Shown in pieces: positions 49,801 through 60,400 of a DNA stretch of 64,000 nucleotides. The notes below the pieces were generated by a model. It was not told where the DNA came from and searched no databases. It was given only the letters and a program-made list of their open reading frames with translations. Both the position numbers and the translations under genes were made by a program. Source of the DNA: Hirundichthys speculiger (lineage: Eukaryota > Chordata > Actinopteri > Beloniformes > Exocoetidae); NCBI GenBank assembly GCA_018398805.1, contig JAGFBZ010000931.1, positions 1 to 64,000 on the forward strand. The letters run 5' to 3'. Numbering within the stretch: the first letter of the stretch is position 1; each line of letters starts with the position of its first letter.

Positions 49801-52800
49801 GTAGAACACAACAGAACAGAGTAGAGGAAATGAGAAGAGAATAGAACAAAACAGAAAAGAACATAGTAGGAGTAGAATAGAACAGAACAGAGGAGAGTAG
49901 AGTAGAACACAACAAAGCAGAGTAGAGGAAATAAGAAGGGAATAGAACAAAACAGAAAAGAACATAGTAGAGTAGCGTAGAGCAGAACAGAGGAGAGTAG
50001 AATAGAACACAACAGAACAGAGTAGAGTAGAGTAAAGTAGAACAGAGTAGAGTAGAGTAAAACAGAACAGAACAGAGTAGAGTAGAATAGAACACAACAG
50101 AACAGAGTAGAGTAGAAAAGAGTAGAGCAGAACAGAGGAGAGTAGAATAGAACACAACAGAGCAGAGTAGAGGAAATGAGAGGAGAAAAGAACAAAACAT
50201 AAAAGAACATAGTAGAGTAGAACACAACAGAGCAGAGCAGAGTAGAACAGAACAGAGTAGAGTAGAGTAGAGCAGAACAGAGTAGAGTAGAACACAGCAG
50301 AACAGAGTAGAGTAGAAAAGAACAGAGGAGAGTAGAGAAGAACACAACAGAACAGAGTAGAGGAAATGAGAGGAGAATATAACAGAACAGAAAAGAACAT
50401 AGTAGAGTAGAGTAGAACAGAACAGAACGGAGTAGAGTAGAGCAGAACAAAACAGAGTAGAGTAGAATAGAGTAGAACAGGGAAGAGTAGAGGAGAACAG
50501 AAGAGAGTAGAATAGAACACAACAGAGTAGAGGAAATGAGAGGAGAATAGAACAAAACATAAAAGAACATAGTAGAGTAGAGTAGAACAGAACAGAGCAG
50601 AGTAGAGTAGAACACAACAGAACAGAGTAGAGTAGAGTAGAGCAGAACTGGGGAGAGTATGGTAGAACACAGCAGAAGAGAGTGGAGTAGAAAAGAACAG
50701 TGGAGAGTAGAGTAGAACACAACAGAACAGAGTAGAGGAAATGAGAGGAGAATATAACAGAACAGAAAAGAACATAGTAGAGTAGAGTAGAACAGAACAG
50801 AACGGAGTAGAGTAGAGCAGAACAAAACAGAGTAGAGTAGAATAGAGTAGAAAAGAGAAGAGTAGAGGAGAACAGAGGAGAGTAGAATAGAACACAACAG
50901 AGTAGAGGAAATGAGAGGAGAATAGAACAAAACATAAAAGAACATAGTAGAGTAGAGTAGAACAGAACAGAGCAGAGTAGAGTAGAACACAACAGAACAG
51001 AGTAGAGTAGAGTAGAGCAGAACTGGGGAGAGTAGAGTAGAACACAGCAGAAGAGAGTGGAGTAGAACAGAACAGAGTAGAGTAGAATAGAACACAACAG
51101 AACAGAGTAGAGTAGAAAAGAGTAGAGTAGAGCAGAACAGAGGAGAGTAGAATAGAACACAACAGAGCAGAGTAGAGGAAATGAGAGGAGAAAAGAACAA
51201 AACATAAAAGAACATAGTAGAGTAGAACACAACAGAGCAGAGTAGAGTAGAACACAACAGAGTAGAGTAGAGTAGAGCAGAACAGAGTAGAGTAGAACAC
51301 AGCAGAACAGAGTAGAGTAGAAAAGAACAGAGGAGAGTAGAGAAGAACACAACAGAACAGAGTAGAGGAAATGAGAGGAGAATATAACAGAACAGAAAAG
51401 AACATAGTAGAGTAGAGTAGAACAGAACAGAGTATAGAGTAGAGCAGAACAGAACAGAGCAGAGTAGAATAAAGCAGAACAGAGGAGAGTAGAGTAGAAC
51501 ACAACGGAACAGAGTAGAGTAGAGCAGAACAGAGTAGAGTAGAGTAAAGCAGAACAGATTAGAGTAGAGTAGAACACAACAGAACAGAGTAGAGGAAATG
51601 AGAGGAGAATAGAACAAAACAGAAAAGAACATAGTAGAGTAGAATAGAACAGAACAGAAGAGAGTAGAATAGAACACAACAAAGCAGAGTAGAGGAAATA
51701 AGAGGGGAATAGAACAAAACAGAAAAGAACATAGTAGAGTAGCGTAGAGCAGAACAGAGGAGAGTAGAAAAGAACACAACAAAGCAGAGTAGAGGAAATG
51801 AGAGGGGAATAGAACAAAACATAAAAGAACATAGTAGAGTAGAGTAGAACAGAACAGAGTAGAGTAGAACACAACACAACAGAGTAGAGTAGAGTACAGC
51901 AGAACAGAGAAGAGTAGAATAGAACACAACAGAGCAGAGTCGAGTAGAGTAGAGCAGAACAGAGGAGAGTAGAAAATAACAGAGGAGAGTAGAGTAGAAC
52001 ACAACAGAACAGAGTAGAGGAAATGAGAGGAGAATATAACAGAACAGAAAAGAACATAGTAGAGTAGAGTAGAACAGAACAGAACAGAGTAGAGTAGAGC
52101 AGAACAGAACAGAGCAGAGTAGAATAAAGCAGAACAGAGGAGAGTAGAGTAGAACACAACAGAACAGAGTAGAGTAGAGCAGAACAGAGTAGAGTAGAGT
52201 AAAGCAGAACAGATGAGAGTAGAGTAGAACACAACAGAACAGAGTAGAGGAAATGAGAAGAGGAATAGAACAAAACAGAAAAGAACATAGTAGAGTAGAA
52301 TAGAACAGAACAGAGGAGAGTAGAGTAGAACACAACAAAGAAGAGTAGAGGAAATAAGAGGGGAATAGAACAAAACAGAAAAGAACATAGTAGAGTAGCG
52401 TAGAGCAGAACAGAGGAGAGTAGAGTAGAGTAAAGTAGAACAGAGTAGAGTAGAGTAAAGCAGAACCGATGAGAGTAGAGTAGAACACAACAGAACAGAG
52501 TAGAGGAAATGAGAGGAGAATAGAACAAACAGAAAAGAACATAGTAGAGTAGCGTAGAGCAGAACAGAGGAGAGTAGAATAGAACACAACAAAGCAGAGT
52601 AGAGGAAATGAGAGGGGAATATAACAAAATAGAAAAGAACATAGTAGAGTAGAGTCGAACAGAACAGAGTAGAGAAGAGTAGAGCAGAACAGAAGAGTAC
52701 AATAGAACACAACAGAGCAGAGTAGAGTAGAACACAACAGAGCAGAGTAGAGGAAATGAGAGGAGAATAGAACAAAACATAAAAGAACATAGTAGAGTAG

Positions 52801-53222
52801 AGCAGAACAGAACAGAGTAGAGTAGAACAGAACAGAATAGAACATAGCAGAGAAGGTAGAACAGAACAGAAAAGAGTAGAGTAGAGTAGAATAGAGAAGA
52901 GCAGTACAAAAATGAGGAGAGTAGAATGGAGTAGAGTAGAACAGAACAGAGTAGAGAAGAGTAGAATAGAGTAGAGTGGAATACCACAGAACAGAAAAGA
53001 ACATAGTAGAGTAGAGTGAAACAGCACACAACAGAGTAGAGTAGAATAGAGTAGAGCAGAACAAAACAGAGGAGAGTAGAATAGAGTAGAACAGAAAGAA
53101 CAGAAAAGAATAGAACAGAACAGAGTAGAGTAGAGCAGAACAAAACAGAGGAGTGTAGAATGGAGTAGAGTAGAACAGAACAGAGTAGAATAGAATAGAC
53201 AATAGAATAGAATAGAATAGAA
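46865..53222. repeat. 6.4-kb AGAGT/AGAAC pentanucleotide array
   Basis: About 1270 five-base units, mostly AGAGT, AGAAC and ACAAC on the plus strand, with recurrent longer words such as GGAAATGAGAGGAGAATAG and AAAAGAACATAGTAG. Marker ACTGGGG occurs at 49211, 49586, 50647 and 51022: spacings of 375 bp twice, with the pair repeated 1436 bp later. Another block near 49786 recurs near 52209 (2423 bp). Because 15 bp is a multiple of both 5 and 3, three minus-strand frames stay open for up to 1775 codons of S/L/C/Y/F; they are not genes. Confidence 0.96.
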
Positions 53223-53479
53223 CAGAATGGCTGCTTTAATGTTATACAATCCACCAGCACACTGAGAATGAAATCCTGTTGTTCGATGCAGTAAGTTACC
53301 ATCAGATCATAAAATATGAAAATAAAATTAAATATCAAAAGAATAAAAATATCTCAAGAAAATGTTTAAAATTACAAAACAGAACAACATATATCACTCA
53401 GCAGCCTTTTCATCGGCTCCCCCTTTTAAATAAATCACATTTATTGGTCCAGTAAAACCACTGACATTCAAACCAACAT
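53223..53479. other. AT-rich spacer
   Basis: No feature recognised between the pentanucleotide array and the Tc1 remnant. Confidence 0.5.
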
Positions 53480-53899
53480 CAGACTGGAGAAGAAAGAACG
53501 CGTCATGGTTGCTGGTCTGAGTGTTCCAGTAACTGCTGATCTACTGGGATCTTCTCCACAACCACCTCTGGGATTTACAGAGGATGGTCCCAGAAAGAGA
53601 AGATATCCAGCTGTTGATGTCAGAGGTCAGAGGAAGATGGAGAGGCTGGTTGGAGATGATAGAAAGACGGGTTCCTGGAACAATGAGTCCACTGTCCTCC
53701 TCCACGGTCACCAGATCTAAGTCCAGTTCAGCAGCTCTGGAATGTGCTGGAACGGGAGGTTCTCATCATGGATGAGCAGCAGCTGCTGATGCTGTGATGA
53801 CAACATGGACCAGAACCTCTGAGGAATGTTTCCATCACCTGGTTGACAACAAGAATTATGGTAGTTCTGGAGGAGAAAGGAGGTCCAACCTGCTACTAG
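53480..53899 (+). pseudogene. Tc1-like transposase remnant 2, internally deleted
   Basis: The first part (53500-53668) matches the region after the N-terminal domain in a common fish Tc1 family, ending with nucleotides for a RGQRKMERLVGDDRK-like motif. The text then jumps to the C-terminal end: NNESTVL, a decayed PPQSPDL region (53700-53720), then TRTSEECFHHLVD (53812-53850), finishing near GGTCCAACC...TAG at 53882-53899. The middle of the gene, including the first catalytic aspartates, is missing, and frames change at least twice. Family assignment is from recognised motifs; the enzyme is certainly inactive. Confidence 0.7.
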
Positions 53900-53945
53900 A
53901 GAGGTGGAGCTGCTGCAGCTTCCAGCCAGCTTCCAAGCCTGATCT

Positions 53946-55860
53946 CTACTGGGCTGATGTCAGTCACTGGTTCTACTGGGCTGATGTCAGTCACTGGTTC
54001 TACTGGGCTGATGTCAGTCCCTGGCTCTACTGGGCTGATGTCAGTCACTGGTTCTACTGGGCTGATGTCAGTCACTGGTTCTACTGGGCTGATATCAGGC
54101 ACTGGTTCTACTGGGCTGATGTCAGTCCCTGGCTCTACTGGGCTGATGTCAGTCACTGGTTCTAATGGGCTGATGTCAGTCACTGGTTCTACTGTGCTGA
54201 TGTCAGTCACTGGTTCTACTGGGCTGATGTCAGTCCCTGGCTCTACTGGGCTGATGTCAGTCACTGGTTCTACTGGGCTGATGTCAGTCACTGGCTTCTA
54301 CTGGGCTGATGTCAGTCCTGGCTCTACTGGGCTGATGTCAGTCACTGGTTCTACTGGGCTGATGTCAGTCACTGGTTCTACTGGGCTGATGTCAGTCACT
54401 GGCTCTACTGGGCTGATGTCAGTCACTGGTTCTAATGGGCTGATGTCAGTCACTGGTTCTACTGGGTTGATGTCAGTCACTGGCTCTACTGGGCTGATGT
54501 CAGTCACTGGTTCTACTGGGCTGATGCCAGTCACTGGTTCCACTGGGCTGATGTCAGTCACTGGCTCTACTGGGCTGATGTAAGTCACTGGTTCTAATGG
54601 GCTGATGTCACTCACTGGTTCCACTGGGCTGATGTCAGTCACTGATTCTACTGGGCTGATGACAGTCACTGGTTCCACTGGGCTGATGTCAGTCACTGGC
54701 TCTACTGGGCTGATGTCACTCACTGGTTCTACTGGGTTGATGTCAGTCACTGGTTCCACTGGGCTGATGTCAGTCACTGGTTCTACTGGGCTGATGTAAG
54801 TCACTGTTCTATGGGCTGGTCTTCAGTCACTGGGCTTCCACTGGGCTGATGTCAGTCACTGGTTCTAATGGGCTGATGTCAGTCCCTGGCTCTACTGGGC
54901 TGATGTCAGTCACTGGCTCTACTGGGCTGATGTCAGTCACTGGTTCTACTGGGCTGATGTCAGTCACTGGTTCTACTGGGCTGATGTCAGTACCTGGCTC
55001 TACTGGGCTGATGTCAGTCCCTGGCTCTACTGGGCTGATGTCAGTCACTGGCTCTACTGGGCTGATGTCAGTCACTGGTTCTACTGGGCTGATGTCAGTC
55101 ACTGGTTCTACTGGGCTGATGTCAGTCACTGGTCTACTGGGCTGATGTCAGTCCCTGGCTCTACTGGGCTGATGTCAGTCACTGGCTCTACTGGGCTGAT
55201 GTCAGTCACTGGTTCTACTGGGCTTATGTTTGTCACTGGCTCTACTGGGCTGATGTCACTCACTGGTTCTACTGGGTTGATGTCAGTCACTGGTTCCACT
55301 GGGCTGATGTCAGTCACTGGTTCTACTGGGCTGATGTCAGTCACTGGTTCTAATGGGCTAATGTCAGTCACTGGTTCTACTGGGCTGATGTCAGTCACTG
55401 GTTCCACTGGGCTGATGTCAGTCACTGGTTCTAATGGGCTGATGTCAGTCCCTGGCTCTACTGGGCTGATGTCAGTCACTGGCTCTACTGGGCTGATGTC
55501 AGTCACTGGTTCCACTGGGCTGATGTCAGTCACTGGTTCTACTGGGCTGATGTCAGTACCTGGCTCTACTGGGCTGATGTCAGTCCCGGCTCTACTGGGC
55601 TTACTGGGCTGATGTCAGTCACTGGCTCTACTGGGCTGATGTCAGTCACTGGTTCTACTGGGCTGATGTCAGTCACTGGGTTCTACTGGGCTGATGTCAG
55701 TCCTGGCTCTACTGGGCTGATGATGTCAGTCACTGGCTCTACTGGGCTGATGTCAGTCACTGGCTCTACTGGGCTTATGTTTGTCACTGGCTCTACTGGG
55801 CTGATGTCAGTCACTGGTTCCACTGGGCTGATGTCAGTCACTGGTTCTAATGGGCTGATG
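53946..55860. repeat. 27-bp minisatellite, part 1
   Basis: About 70 units containing GGGCTGATGTCAGTCACTGG then TTCTACT or CTCTACT. Because 27 is nine codons, both strands stay open (MSVTGSTGL on plus, DISPVEPVT on minus) for hundreds of bases; these frames are not genes. It begins about 45 bp after the Tc1 remnant. Confidence 0.95.
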
Positions 55861-56394
55861 TCAGAATCAGAATCAGAATCAGATTTATTATTGTCACTGA
55901 GCCAGCGTCCCAACACAGTGAAATTTGTCTTCCCAGTACACCGTCCAAGAGAAACATACAGAAACAACAACAACCACATATGGACAGGAGTCAACGGTGC
56001 TTGGGTCAGCGCTATAAGAGCGCTTCTACCGTGTCAGAGAGTAGTACACTCAAGCACATGCCCAAGTACACCACCCTCCGGCCAGGGAACTTTTAGCAGA
56101 AGAAAATATGATCACATAGGGGATGGAGGGGAGAGGATAAAAAAGAGGTGTCTCACACCACATGTCCTTGATCAGAGGCACATGTTGTGGGATTCACAAA
56201 AAAAACCTCAACACAAGCATAACAAACTTATTACGAAGACATCATATGGGTCAGGAAAGAGGTGGGGGGAGGGGGAGTGTCCAGCTAAACAGTGCCCAGT
56301 CCGTCAAGCGTGGGGGGGTAAAAACATCCAGGAGCCAGCGGAGGCAGTTGGGCAGGGGGAGGGAAGTGTGTGTGTGTACATGTGTATGATGTTT
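55861..56394 (-). mobile_element. interspersed repeat inserted in the 27-bp array
   Basis: The 27-bp periodicity breaks at TGTCAG|AATCAGAATCAG and resumes near TGTCAG|GTCAGTGG at 56396-56411. TGTCAG is therefore a possible short target duplication. The inserted 530 bp starts on the plus strand with (AATCAG)n and TTTATTATTGTCACTG...GTGAAATTTGTCTTC, the reverse complement of a retroposon tail type common in fish (…AATAAATCTGATTCTGATTC). It is probably a 5'-truncated LINE or a SINE in minus orientation; no coding domain was recognised. Confidence 0.6.
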
Positions 56395-56800
56395 TGTCAG
56401 GTCAGTGGTTCTGGTGATGTCTCAGGTCACTGGTGGTTCTCATGGGCATGTCAGTCACTGTCACTGGCTCTACTGGGCTGATGTCAGTCACTGGTTCCAC
56501 TGGGCTGATGTCAGCCACTGGTTCTACTGGGCTGATGTCAGTCACTGGTTCTACTGGGCTTATGTTTGTCACTGGTTCTACTGGGCTGATGTCAGTCACT
56601 GGTTCTACTGGGCTGATGTCAGTCACTGGTTCCACTGGGCTGATGTCAGTCCCTGGCTCTACTGGGCTGATGTCAGTCCCTGGCTCTACTGGGCTGATGT
56701 CAGTCACTGGTTCTACTGGGCTGACTGGGGGCTGATGTCAGTCACTGGTGGGCTGAGTGGCTCACGTACTGGGCTGATGTCAGTCACTGGTTCTACTGGG
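56395..56800. repeat. 27-bp minisatellite, part 2
   Basis: About 14 further units of the same GGGCTGATGTCAGTCACTGG family after the insertion, with disordered units at both ends. Confidence 0.93.
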
Positions 56801-58094
56801 TCCAGTATCAAGAACCACAGAAAATCTGCACTTCATCTTATTTTCTGTTCCTTTCTTCCTCTGCGGTCCCTCTTTCTCCACCCTTTTTCTGAATGCAGAT
56901 GTTGTGTTTGTTACCATGACAATGGCTGTAATGAGGAGCAGAGCTGTGCCACCATCAGTTACACACACACACACACACACGTCTTCTAGATGGAGCAGTG
57001 TGTGTTCCTCTCTTTCAAATTCACTTGGCATCGATTTTGCACTTTGGTTGAAAATGCAACAATCTCTGTGTCTACCTCTATGGCTCCACCTAAATCAATC
57101 ACACACACACACAGTGTTTTGTACCTGACTGATGCCAGACATTCTCACACACGTGCACAGAGTGCTGGTGACGCCAGACTGGCAGCAGTGGATCAGCTCA
57201 GTATCGAACTAAAACACTCAGTAACCTCATAAACCTGCGTCTGTTTGTCTTCCTCTCCTCTCTCCGTCAGGCCGGGTCATTATTTATTTAAGAAAAACAA
57301 AGACAAAAACTGGAGAAAAGTCATAGGGGCAGTGCTAAGTACCCCCTCATTCCCTCCATAGGAGTTGTTGTGTCCTGAAGCTTCCATGGATTCTTCTTCT
57401 GATGGAGGTCTCTTCCTCTTAAAAGAAAGTTCTTCCTCTCGGGGATTTGTCTTTTTGATCTTCAGCTGTATCTGCAGAGGTTCACAGCCAGCTGTGCAGC
57501 AGCAGGGAGGAGGAAGTCTTCCAGCCTCTCCAGGTTGGAAGTGAAGTGCTTCCTTAAGCGGGCGGGTCTTGTTCTTGAGTGAGGGAGGACTGGAGCAGGA
57601 CACTGGATCTCTGTACGGTTCAGCCAGGGTCCCAACACAGGTCCACCTGTCTGTCTCCTGCTCCAGAATCCAGGCTACCAACAGCACAGTGATACCACTA
57701 TAGTGATGATGGTGGGGGAGGTGGAGGAAGGTTCTTTTATTTCATTTGTTTTGCAACATTGTAACCTTTTATTCTAAAACTAAGGCTTTTGTCATTTAAT
57801 TGACATTTTGCCTTAAATTCACACATTTCACAAAACTGCAGTATTTTTGACATAAAAGTACAAATCTATGTTGTAAAATTGTAAATTTTAGATAATTGTC
57901 ACTTTCTGTCCAAAAATCTCATATTTTACTGTGAACTCACAAATTCCTCATTATCTTTCTAGTGGAATCTAAAGCATCAGGTCACAGACTTTATGTCCTA
58001 TTATCAAAACATTTTCACAAAATCACAAATTTTATCAAAGAGAAATTTTTTATCAGTCGAGACAAACTACAGTTTCATGTCCTGAAGTCACAAC
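56801..58094. other. single-copy region, possible transposon debris
   Basis: At 57278-57350 CATTATTTATTTAA and CTAAGTACCCCCTCATT resemble sequence at 45774 and 45995, next to Tc1 remnant 1. At 57405-57440 TCTTCCTCTTAAAAGAAAGT resembles part of the L2-like repeat at 63215. A minus-strand frame of 135 residues over this stretch (57280-57687) is therefore probably not a gene. CA repeats are at 56962-56980 and 57101-57112. Confidence 0.4.
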
Positions 58095-58679
58095 CACCCA
58101 TCCATCCATCCATCCATCCATCCATCACCATCAGGACCATCCAGCCCAGCCATCAGCCATCCAGCCAGCCAGACCAGCCACCCACCAGCAGCCCAACCAT
58201 CCAGCCATCCATCCATCCATCATCCATCCACCATCCACCATCCATCCATCCATCCATCCATCAGCATCCATCCATCCATCCATCCATCCACCCATCCATC
58301 CAAGACTATCCATCCAGCCAATCCATCCAGCCAACAAAAAAGCCAAAGCAAGACCAGCCCACCATCAAAGAAAAGCCAGCCAGATCAGAAAGCCACCAAG
58401 CCAGAAAGAACCAAAAGCCATCCATGAACCAAGAAAGAAACCACCAAAAAGAAAGCCAAGCCATCATCGACCAGAAGCCAGCCAAGAAAGCCCAGAAGCA
58501 GCCAGCAAGCCCAGCCAGCCATCCAAAGAAATCCAAGCCACCACCCATCCACCCAGAAGCCAGAAGAACCAGAAAGCCACCAGCCACCCAGCCAGGCAGC
58601 CAGAAAGCCAGCCAGGCCCAGAGCCAGCCAGCCAACCCAGGCCAGCCAGCAGCCAGAGCCAGCCAGGCCAGCCAGCCAC

Positions 58680-58710
<31 letters not shown>

Positions 58711-59066
58711 AAGCCAGCCAGCCAAGCCCAGCCAGGAGCCACCCAGCGAGAGCCAGCCAGCCAGCCAGCCAGCCAACCCAGCCAGCCAGCCAGCCAGCCA
58801 GAAAGCAGCCACCCAGCCAGAGCCAAGAAACCAGCCAGCCAGCCAGCCACCCCAGCCACCCAGCCAGCCAGCCAAGCCAGCCAAAGCCATCCAGCCAGCC
58901 AAGCCAGCCATCCAGGCCAGCCAGCCAGAAGCCCCAGCAAGCCATCCAGCAGCCAGCCAGCCAGCCAACCAGCCAGCCAACAGCCAGCCAGCCAGCCAGC
59001 CACCAGCAAGCGAGCCAGCCCAGCCAAGGCCAGCCACCAGCCAGCCAGCCAGCCCAGCCATCCAGC

Positions 59067-59112
<46 letters not shown>

Positions 59113-59134
59113 CAGCCAGCCAGCCAGCCAGCCA

Positions 59135-59167
<33 letters not shown>

Positions 59168-59251
59168 CCACAAGCCAGCCAGGCCCCAGCCCAGCCAGCC
59201 AGCAGCCATCAGCGCCAGCCCAGCCAGCCAGCCAGCCAGCCCATCCAGCCA

Positions 59252-59283
<32 letters not shown>

Positions 59284-59323
59284 CAGCCAGCCAGCAGCCA
59301 GCCCAGCCAGCCAGCCAGCCAGC

Positions 59324-59363
<40 letters not shown>

Positions 59364-59412
59364 GCCAGCCAGCCAGCCAGCCCAGCCCAGCCAGCCAGCC
59401 AGCCAGCCAGCC

Positions 59413-59443
<31 letters not shown>

Positions 59444-59451
59444 CCAGCCAG

Positions 59452-59509
<58 letters not shown>

Positions 59510-59597
59510 CCAGCCAGCCAGCCAGCCAGCCAGCCATCCAGCCCAGCCAGCCAGCCAGCCCAGCCAGCCAGCCCCCAGCCAGCCAGCCAGCCAGCCA

Positions 59598-59628
<31 letters not shown>

Positions 59629-60022
59629 TCCACCCAGCCAGCCAGCCAGCCATCCATCCATCCATCCAGCAGCCAGCCATCCAGCCAGCCAGCCAGCCAG
59701 CCATCCCAGCCACCATGCCACCAGCCACCCAGCCAGCCCATCCAAGCCATCCATCCACCCAGCCCCATCCATCCATCCACCCATCCACCCATCTATCCAT
59801 CCTCCCATCCATCCATCCCTTCATCCATCCATCCATCCATCCATCCATCCATCCCATCCATCCATCCATCCATCCATCCATCCATCCACCCATCTATCCA
59901 CCCATCCATCCATCCATCCACCCATCCATGCATCCATCCATCCATCCACCCATCTAATCATCCATCCATCCATCCATCCATCCATCCATCCATCTACCCA
60001 TCTATACACCCATCCACCCATC
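58095..60022. repeat. 1.9-kb CCAT/CCAG tetranucleotide array
   Basis: (CCAT)n with ATCC phase at both ends (58095-58330 and about 59640-60022) and (CCAG)n in the middle (about 58600-59710), with AGAAAGCCA-type interruptions at 58330-58640. The plus strand is poor in T in the core. Long P/S/Q/A (plus) and G/W/L (minus) frames are artefacts. The right end abuts a minus-strand SINE whose family ends in (GGAT)n. Confidence 0.95.
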
Positions 60023-60400
60023 TGTTATTAATGCCCACTTAATCCTCTGCATGGTCATGGGGATCTGCTGGAGTATATCCCAGTTCTCTCCAGTTGAAAG
60101 GCAGGGGTCCACCTGGACAAATCTCCAGTCCATCACCTGGAAAGGTCTCCAGTCCATCACCTGGACAGGTCTCCAGTCCATCACAGGGCCACATGTAGAC
60201 AAACAACCACACACACTCACAATCCCTCCTCCAGGTGATCTAGAACCAGCAGGTAACCTGACATGCAGGTCTTTGGACTGATGGAGGAGTCTGGAGAACC
60301 TGGAAGAAACCCACAACAGCACCAGGAGAACATGGAGACTAAACACAGAAAGACCTGCTGAGGTTTGAACCAGGAACCTTCTAGCTGGGAGGGAACAGAG
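60023..60400 (-). mobile_element. tRNA-derived SINE, nearly complete, with (GGAT)n tail
   Basis: Minus strand: B-box-like GGTTCAAACC (60371-60362), AGTCTCCATGTTCTCC, GTGGGTTTCTTCCAGG, CATCAGTCCAAAGACATG-like sequence, GATTGTGAGTGTGTGTGG, then GATGGACTGGAGACCTGTCC and a tail that runs into the tetranucleotide array. A 24-bp piece (GTCTCCAGTCCATCACCTGG plus 4 bases) is tandemly repeated almost three times at 60120-60190. Same family as 37108-37325 and 45790-45962. Confidence 0.7.

Noticed and set aside
46825..53338. Open frames of 1559, 1775 and 1732 codons on the minus strand
   Set aside because: They are translations of a five-base repeat in three frames at once, with only S, L, C, Y, F, V-type residues. 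The frame stays open because of periodicity.
57280..57687. 135-residue minus-strand frame
   Set aside because: Overlaps sequence resembling the Tc1 flank at 45774-46010 and the L2-like repeat, so probably transposon debris.
57962..60031. 689-residue P/S/Q/A-rich frame and W/G/L-rich minus frames
   Set aside because: Translations of CCAT/CCAG tetranucleotide repeats.
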